From Mediannikoviicoccus sp037890055 (GTDB lineage Bacteria; Bacillota; Clostridia; Tissierellales; Peptoniphilaceae): 20,053 nt of DNA. Under the pieces are notes generated by a model, which made no database searches, had not been told where the DNA came from, and saw only the letters and a list, made by a program, of their open reading frames with translations. Below are positions 16,234 through 20,053 of the stretch, piece by piece. The stretch is from NCBI GenBank assembly GCA_037890055.1, contig JBBKBD010000023.1, one strand, 5' to 3'. The position numbers and the translations under genes were made by a program. Position 1 is the stretch's first letter. The number at the start of each line of letters is the position of its first letter.

Positions 16234-16617
16234 CTATTCACCCTTTCTTATATAATTAAACCTTGAAGCCTCCTCTAAAGCAGACTTGTAAAGTTCAAAA
16301 TCAAGTAATTCATAATCTTTTGTATGTCTATATTCGGGTTTTCTCTCCCCTAAAGTAAAATCATATTTCAAAATGCTGTTTTCAATTAACTCTACAGAGT
16401 GTTCCGAAATACTACCTTTTTCTTTGGAAACAAGAATAGACTTTACTGGAGAAAAAAACATTTTTATACTGGCATTTAGCGGATAAGAAACTAACTCATG
16501 GCCAACATATACCATATCCCTTACCTTAATAAGTACGTCTCTGTAATCACCAGAAACCCTAATAACATTTGTATCATCTTCAATTTTGCTATTATTCGTT
16601 ACCGTTAAAATCTCCAT
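16234..16617 (-). CDS. grdX: GrdX family protein
   Basis: This is a 127-residue small soluble protein beginning MEILTVTNNSKI, followed by a short domain with VRDMVYVGHELVSYPLNASIK near 30-50 and a Tyr/Glu-rich C-terminus. Position and sequence fit GrdX, a protein of unknown biochemical role that heads or accompanies glycine, sarcosine and betaine reductase operons. The ATG has GGAGAG 4-5 bases upstream, and the stop is followed after one base by the grdG TTG, so the three genes form one unit. I recognise the family by context and overall look rather than by a catalytic motif; no active-site residues can be proposed. Confidence 0.8.
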   Translation of the reverse strand: MEILTVTNNSKIEDDTNVIRVSGDYRDVLIKVRDMVYVGHELVSYPLNASIKMFFSPVKSILVSKEKGSISEHSVELIENSILKYDFTLGERKPEYRHTKDYELLDFELYKSALEEASRFNYIRKGE

Positions 16618-16696
16618 TTTCTCTCCTTTGTGAAAACCTTTTTTAAAATATCATTTTCTTTCATATATAGTCTATCATTTAATTTTTTTTAATAAA

Positions 16697-16710
16697 GTTG
16701 TTGGGACAAC
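16697..16710 (-). promoter_or_regulatory. Inverted repeat in front of grdX, probable Crp/Fnr-type operator
   Basis: On the minus strand GTTGT-CCCA-ACAAC is a perfect 5-4-5 inverted repeat, the same design as the repeat in front of the amidase gene and as the classic FNR site (TTGAT-N4-ATCAA). A weak -10 (TAGACT, 16674-16669) would place the repeat centre near -41.5, the class II activator position. A competing -10 (TATATA, 16669-16664) would put it near -47. No good -35 exists, as expected for an activator-dependent promoter. Confidence 0.55.
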
Positions 16711-16801
16711 ACTTAATAATTTTTTTATGTTAGAAAAACAACAGTTTAAGATTTATAATATTTTATTTGTATTTATTACTATTAGTCAGTTAAATTCATA
16801 T

Positions 16802-16829
16802 AAAAAGGAGAGAATACTCTCCCCTTTTT
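16802..16829 (-). terminator. Rho-independent terminator after the hydantoinase gene
   Basis: On the minus strand AAAAAGG-GGAGAG pairs with CTCTCC-TTTTT (loop TATT, two bulged G), ending in a T-run about 15 bases past the stop. It separates the hydantoinase transcript from the grdX promoter region. Confidence 0.82.
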
Positions 16830-16844
16830 ATAAGTTAATTCATA

Positions 16845-18248
16845 TTATTTTTCTCTTGGAACATATCTGTCATATGGAAGAGCATATGGTTTTTGTTTGA
16901 TGTAGTGACCAGTTCCCTTATCACCAACAAATTTACCATTTTCTGCCATAAGTTTTCCTCTTAAGAATACCTTTTCACAAATACCATCTCTTTCAAATCC
17001 TTCGTAAGTATCATAATCACTACCTTCATAATTATCTTTGAAGGTAATAGTTCCTTTAACATCAGGATTATATATTACTATATCAGCATCTGATCCTGGA
17101 AGTATGGCTCCTTTTTGTGGATAGAATCCGCAAACCTTAGCTGGATTAGTAGAAGTTAATTCTACGAATTTTTGTCTAGTAATTCTATTCTTCATAACCC
17201 CTTGAGTCCAAATCATATAAAGTCTGTTTTGCATTCCAGGGCATCCATTAGGTATTTTTGTAAAGTCATCAATACCTTTCTTCTTAGCTTCAAAACCACC
17301 TTTAACAGCCGCATTATCTGAACCTATAGCTGTCAAGTAACCTTTATCAACAGCATCCCATAGAGCCTCTAAGTGATCTTTTGTTCTCAAAGCTGGAGCA
17401 CAAACGTATTTTCCACCTTCAAAGTTAGGTTTTAAGAAATTAGATTCATCTAAAGTAAGATAATGAGTACAAGTTTCTCCATATATACTATATCCTTCTT
17501 CTCTGGCTTCCTTAATAAATCTCATTGCATTTTTAGTTGTAACATGCACTACGTATAGAGGACAATCTGCTATTTTTGCCATTTGAATTCCTCTAAAAGT
17601 TGCTTCATCTTCAACAATTGGCGGTCTAGATAAAGAGTGCCCTATTGGATCTTTAACTCCCTCTTCTTTATATTTTTTAGCCAAAGCTTCAATAAAGTCT
17701 CCGTTTTCACAGTGTAGCATAGATGTAAGACCATATTTTTTTGCTTCAGTCATTCCCTTTATAATCAATTCATCATTGGCATAAAAAGGAGTTCCCTTAT
17801 AAGCCATAAAAAATTTTAAATTTGCAACGCCATTTTCTGCAAGTTCTGGAATACTCTTCATGAGTAGTTCTTCATCGTTATCCATAACCATAGTATGGAA
17901 AGAATAATCACAAGATGCTTTTCCGATTGCATTTTCTTTCTCATGCTCTTTTAAAGATTCAATAAGTGTCTTGCCTTTAAATTGAGGTGCAAAGTCTACA
18001 ATTGTAGTAGTCCCTCCAACTAGTGCAGCATGAGATGTTTCAAAAGAATAAGATCCGAAAGGTCCCATATGAACATGCTCATCTACTCCGCCTGGAAAAA
18101 CATATTTGCCAGTTGCATCTATAACTTCACAGTCATCCTCAGGCAAGTTCAATCCAATCTCTACAATTTTTTCACCATCAATTAATATATCTGCAACATA
18201 TTCAGAAGTAGCGGAAATAATAGTACCATTCTTAATTAATTTTTTCAT
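16845..18248 (-). CDS. D-hydantoinase/dihydropyrimidinase family cyclic amidohydrolase, probably N-methylhydantoinase
   Basis: This is a 467-residue TIM-barrel amidohydrolase, normal for the family. The binuclear metal site is visible: HVH at 58-60, the presumed carboxylated Lys145 in NLKFFMAYK, His179 in LHCENGD, His235 in VHVTTK and Asp311 in GSDNAAV. The spacing from Lys to His (34) and the later ligands agree with Thermus D-hydantoinase to within one residue. Unlike most hydantoinases, which have a His after the metal Asp (SDHxP), this one has SDNAAV. Beside an N-carbamoylsarcosine amidase and sarcosine reductase, N-methylhydantoin (from creatinine) is the likely substrate, opened without ATP to N-carbamoylsarcosine. 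Dihydropyrimidine or another hydantoin remain alternatives. AAGGAG precedes the ATG; a hairpin fills the space up to the amidase gene. Confidence 0.9.
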   Translation of the reverse strand: MKKLIKNGTIISATSEYVADILIDGEKIVEIGLNLPEDDCEVIDATGKYVFPGGVDEHVHMGPFGSYSFETSHAALVGGTTTIVDFAPQFKGKTLIESLKEHEKENAIGKASCDYSFHTMVMDNDEELLMKSIPELAENGVANLKFFMAYKGTPFYANDELIIKGMTEAKKYGLTSMLHCENGDFIEALAKKYKEEGVKDPIGHSLSRPPIVEDEATFRGIQMAKIADCPLYVVHVTTKNAMRFIKEAREEGYSIYGETCTHYLTLDESNFLKPNFEGGKYVCAPALRTKDHLEALWDAVDKGYLTAIGSDNAAVKGGFEAKKKGIDDFTKIPNGCPGMQNRLYMIWTQGVMKNRITRQKFVELTSTNPAKVCGFYPQKGAILPGSDADIVIYNPDVKGTITFKDNYEGSDYDTYEGFERDGICEKVFLRGKLMAENGKFVGDKGTGHYIKQKPYALPYDRYVPREK

Positions 18249-18263
18249 AGCATCTCCTTAATA

Positions 18264-18314
18264 AAAAACGCTGGGCATTTATTGCATAATGCCCTAAATT
18301 GCCACAGCGTTTTA
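18264..18314 (-). terminator. Nested hairpin between amidase and hydantoinase genes (attenuator or partial terminator)
   Basis: The outer arms 18265-18272 and 18306-18313 pair perfectly (AAAACGCT/AGCGTTTT). Inside them, 18273-18279 and 18288-18294 pair as GGGCATT/AATGCCC around an 8-base loop. On the minus strand the structure ends in TTTTTT and is followed almost at once by the hydantoinase ribosome-binding site. No promoter fits between hairpin and gene, so it must let some transcription through, or stabilise a processed mRNA end. Confidence 0.75.
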
Positions 18315-18320
18315 TTTCTA

Positions 18321-19064
18321 TTACTTGTCAAATTTTCTTTCGTGCTTAGTATAAACAGAGCTATCAATACTTTCTAGGTATTTAACAACTTCATCTACAG
18401 GAAGTACGTCAGCAAATTTAGCTTCCATATCAAACATATTCCATTCAATTACTCCAGGAACTCTGTCGCCAACTGTTCCTTCAGGAATAAGAGTCTTGAA
18501 TCCATATCCAGTAGAGTCCATTACAGTATGTCTAACACATGCACAAGAAGTTGCACCCATAACTATTACTGTATCTACTCCTAAGAAAGTAAGTGTTTGA
18601 GCTAGATGTGTGCCAAAGAAGTTAGAAGCGTATTTCTTATGGATAACTGGTTCTTCTGGTTGTGGTTTTAATTTAGGATCTATTTCTAACCAGTCAGTAT
18701 TAATATCAAGAGCGCTCATAGGTATTTTTTCATCCCATCTAGGTAAATCCCATTGTGTTTCCCCTACATAACCTGTAGTAGTATGGAATATTGGAACACC
18801 TGCTTTTCTACCAGCTTCTAGAACCTTTAATGCATTTGCACAAACTTCTTCAGATTTATCACATGTAAATGGGTTACCTTCACTCATCCAAGCTTTAGCC
18901 ATATCTACTGTAGTTATAGCTGGTGCTTTTCCTTGACCCATGTTTCTCATGAATCCTCTTTCTTTATAGATTTTTCTAGCTTCAGCAAATGCTTCTTTAA
19001 GTATATCTTCATTAAATCCATATTCGTCAACAAATTTATAATCAGGGTTCATTTTTTCAGTCAT
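18321..19064 (-). CDS. Isochorismatase-superfamily amidase, probable N-carbamoylsarcosine amidase
   Basis: This is a 247-residue cysteine hydrolase that would convert N-carbamoylsarcosine to sarcosine, CO2 and ammonia. The superfamily triad is visible: Asp54 in TTVDMAKAW, Lys143 or Lys144 in VIHKKYASNFFGTHL, and nucleophile Cys176 in GATSCACVRHTVMDS; the cis-peptide region precedes the Cys. Length and motifs resemble Arthrobacter N-carbamoylsarcosine amidohydrolase. The frame opens at 19100, but AAAGGAG lies 6-7 bases before the ATG at 19064 and the first ATG has none, so I use 19064. A nicotinamidase or other carbamoyl amidase is possible from sequence alone; the hydantoinase and sarcosine reductase neighbours favour N-carbamoylsarcosine. 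It is the first gene of the catabolic module, with its own promoter. Confidence 0.88.
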   Translation of the reverse strand: MTEKMNPDYKFVDEYGFNEDILKEAFAEARKIYKERGFMRNMGQGKAPAITTVDMAKAWMSEGNPFTCDKSEEVCANALKVLEAGRKAGVPIFHTTTGYVGETQWDLPRWDEKIPMSALDINTDWLEIDPKLKPQPEEPVIHKKYASNFFGTHLAQTLTFLGVDTVIVMGATSCACVRHTVMDSTGYGFKTLIPEGTVGDRVPGVIEWNMFDMEAKFADVLPVDEVVKYLESIDSSVYTKHERKFDK

Positions 19065-19154
19065 AATATTCTCCTTTGTTTTCCTTAGTATCGTTTTCAT
19101 ACATTCTAAATATCTTCATTTGAGCTCGTAATAAAGACTAACCATCAAAGCTTA

Positions 19155-19198
19155 AAATCCAATCAAAATTGTTATCGTTTTCTTTTTCTATTGGATTT
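19155..19198 (-). repeat. Inverted repeat in the 5' leader of the amidase mRNA
   Basis: Perfect 9-bp arms (19155-19163 and 19190-19198, AAATCCAAT/ATTGGATTT) are separated by 26 bases. From the predicted start near 19205 this would form a stem close to the 5' end of a leader about 140 bases long. No known riboswitch class is recognised. Confidence 0.5.
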
Positions 19199-19211
19199 GC
19201 TTTCTGATTCT

Positions 19212-19240
19212 ATATTAACAGCGATTTTACTATGTCTCAA
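19212..19240 (-). promoter_or_regulatory. Promoter of the amidase gene
   Basis: On the minus strand TTGAGA (19240-19235) and TAATAT (19217-19212) are 17 bases apart. The predicted start is near 19205, giving a leader of about 140 bases before the ATG at 19064. The 14-bp repeat at 19241-19254 touches the -35 box. Confidence 0.65.
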
Positions 19241-19254
19241 GTTCGTATTCGAAC
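19241..19254 (-). promoter_or_regulatory. Inverted repeat abutting the amidase promoter, probable Crp/Fnr-type operator
   Basis: GTTCG-AATA-CGAAC is a perfect 5-4-5 inverted repeat on the minus strand. Its centre lies about 42.5 bases before the predicted start, the place where class II Crp/Fnr activators bind. It shares GTT and AAC ends and spacing with the repeat at 16697-16710. Crp/Fnr genes lie on both sides of the module. Confidence 0.6.
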
Positions 19255-19267
19255 ATCAAAAGGTTTT

Positions 19268-19936
19268 TTACACATCTTCAATGATATTTTTTAAATATTC
19301 TTCATTTAAAACATCAATTTCATTAAAGTGAATATTGATTACCCCTAGACTTTCTAACTTTTTTAACTCCTGATTAAGGCTTGGTCTTGTAACCCTTAGA
19401 GTATCCGATAACATCTTTTGAGTCATAGGTATTTTACAAGTGTCCACATATTTTTTCATTATTAGCCAATAAGCAAGTCTTTGCTGAATTTTTTTATATC
19501 TTGTGGCATTTAATATAATTTTAGTGTGACAAGTACAGCTTGCAGTAAATCTTAAAACATTGTTAGTAAGGGTTTCATTTGAAGAAATAATTTCTTTTAA
19601 TTCATTCCATGGAATAAAATAAACATCACTTTCTGACTCCGCATATATATCATAAGGCCAGTGTTTAATTCCAGCATAAAATAAGTGTAGTGGATAAACT
19701 TCATGTTTATAATAGTATGCCACTACCTTTTCACTTCCATCACTTAAATATTTTGCCTGTTTAAGTAATCCTGATTTTATAACAACAAGACTATTAAGTA
19801 TATCACCCCTAGAAACAACTAGGTCTCCAGGCTCAAAATTCACATGATCAATATCTAGACTATAAATTTTATTCATTACTTCATTTTCAACATATCTAAA
19901 AATAAAAACTGACTCAAGATTAATACTATTGTTCAT
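19268..19936 (-). CDS. Crp/Fnr family transcription regulator, upstream of the amidase gene
   Basis: This is a 222-residue Crp/Fnr-type regulator: an N-terminal beta-roll sensor domain (about 10-115), a dimer helix (about 125-158, ending RYKKIQQRLAYWLI) and a winged helix-turn-helix (about 171-205) with recognition helix VTRPSLNQELKKL. The frame opens with GTG at 19942, but GGGGG stands about 7 bases before the ATG at 19936 and next to the GTG, so the ATG is preferred. A CTCH motif (Cys134, Cys136) on the dimer helix might sense redox or metal, but no Fnr-type four-cysteine set is present. It shares the LNQEL recognition helix with the 12656-13351 paralog. It is the nearest upstream gene to the amidase, with no terminator between, so control of the catabolic genes is likely. 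Confidence 0.9.
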   Translation of the reverse strand: MNNSINLESVFIFRYVENEVMNKIYSLDIDHVNFEPGDLVVSRGDILNSLVVIKSGLLKQAKYLSDGSEKVVAYYYKHEVYPLHLFYAGIKHWPYDIYAESESDVYFIPWNELKEIISSNETLTNNVLRFTASCTCHTKIILNATRYKKIQQRLAYWLIMKKYVDTCKIPMTQKMLSDTLRVTRPSLNQELKKLESLGVINIHFNEIDVLNEEYLKNIIEDV

Positions 19937-19956
19937 GTCCACACCCCCATAACTTA

Positions 19957-19985
19957 ATTTTATAAAAATAGAATAGAAATTGCAA
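19957..19985 (-). promoter_or_regulatory. Probable promoter of the upstream Crp/Fnr gene
   Basis: TTGCAA (19985-19980) and TAAAAT (19962-19957) on the minus strand are 17 bases apart. The leader to the ATG at 19936 is short (about 14 bases) but includes the G-rich ribosome-binding site. Confidence 0.5.
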
Positions 19986-20024
19986 ATTAATAATATGTAA
20001 AAGAGGCGACCTAAAAAAGGGAAA

Positions 20025-20053
20025 TAAAAAAAAGACCCTACAATGTAGAGTCT
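20025..20053 (-). terminator. Terminator of a gene beyond the right edge
   Basis: Arms 20033-20041 and 20045-20053 pair over 9 bp; one pair is G-U only in the minus-strand transcript. A run of T follows on the minus strand. It shows that another minus-strand gene ends just outside the window, and it isolates the Crp/Fnr gene from it. Confidence 0.8.

Noticed and set aside
19065..19100. N-terminal extension of the amidase from the ATG at 19100
   Set aside because: No Shine-Dalgarno precedes it, while AAAGGAG stands at proper distance before the ATG at 19064, where the family-like sequence begins.
19112..19142. A nine-codon leader peptide (MVSLYYELK) in the amidase mRNA leader
   Set aside because: No ribosome-binding site, no run of regulatory codons and no paired attenuator structure at its end.
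1..20053. CRISPR arrays, insertion sequences, tRNA or rRNA genes, integrase or prophage genes
   Set aside because: No spaced direct repeats, transposase-like frames, cloverleaf candidates or mobile-element end repeats were seen on either strand.

Overview
The window is AT-rich, and every gene I can support lies on the minus strand. It reads as a low-GC anaerobic Firmicute. The housekeeping run (rho, rpmE, prmC, prfA, folC, murB, rapZ, yvcK) is Firmicute-like. The right-hand third encodes selenium-dependent sarcosine reductase subunits beside an N-carbamoylsarcosine amidase and a hydantoinase. That combination matches the known physiology of creatinine-fermenting Tissierella species (T. creatinophila, T. 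creatinini). The genus is inferred from gene content alone.

Layout, in the direction of transcription (high to low coordinates). (1) At the right edge sits the terminator of an outside gene, then a Crp/Fnr regulator (19268-19936). (2) The amide and hydantoin module follows: an N-carbamoylsarcosine amidase-like gene (18321-19064) with its own promoter and an adjoining 14-bp inverted repeat, an intercistronic hairpin, a hydantoinase (16845-18248) and a terminator. (3) grdX-grdG-grdF (13644-16617) encodes sarcosine reductase component B. grdF is split by an in-frame UGA (13899-13901) that is almost certainly selenocysteine. A second 14-bp inverted repeat of the same 5-4-5 design lies in front of grdX. 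(4) A second, paralogous Crp/Fnr regulator (12656-13351) follows. (5) Next is a PiT-type phosphate transporter, a DUF47/PhoU-like partner and a small transaldolase (10238-12570). (6) rho comes next, then rpmE with its own promoter and terminator. (7) prmC, two half-size chromate-transporter genes and prfA form a tightly coupled group. (8) folC-murB-PHP-rapZ-yvcK form a tight operon ending in a terminator. (9) The last gene is a small membrane-anchored protein of unknown function, with a GC-rich hairpin at the left edge.

How the parts work together: the hydantoinase would open N-methylhydantoin to N-carbamoylsarcosine. The amidase would split that to sarcosine, CO2 and ammonia. GrdF/GrdG would then bind and reductively cleave sarcosine, handing a carboxymethyl-selenoether to shared proteins A and C (not in this window) to yield acetyl phosphate and methylamine. 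The creatinine-deaminating first step is also not in the window. Two sister Crp/Fnr regulators with similar recognition helices flank the module, and two similar palindromes sit near -42 of the two module promoters. This suggests a dedicated activator circuit, which is the most interesting new inference here. No rRNA, tRNA, CRISPR array, insertion sequence or phage gene was seen, and no gene-free stretch longer than 300 bases remains.
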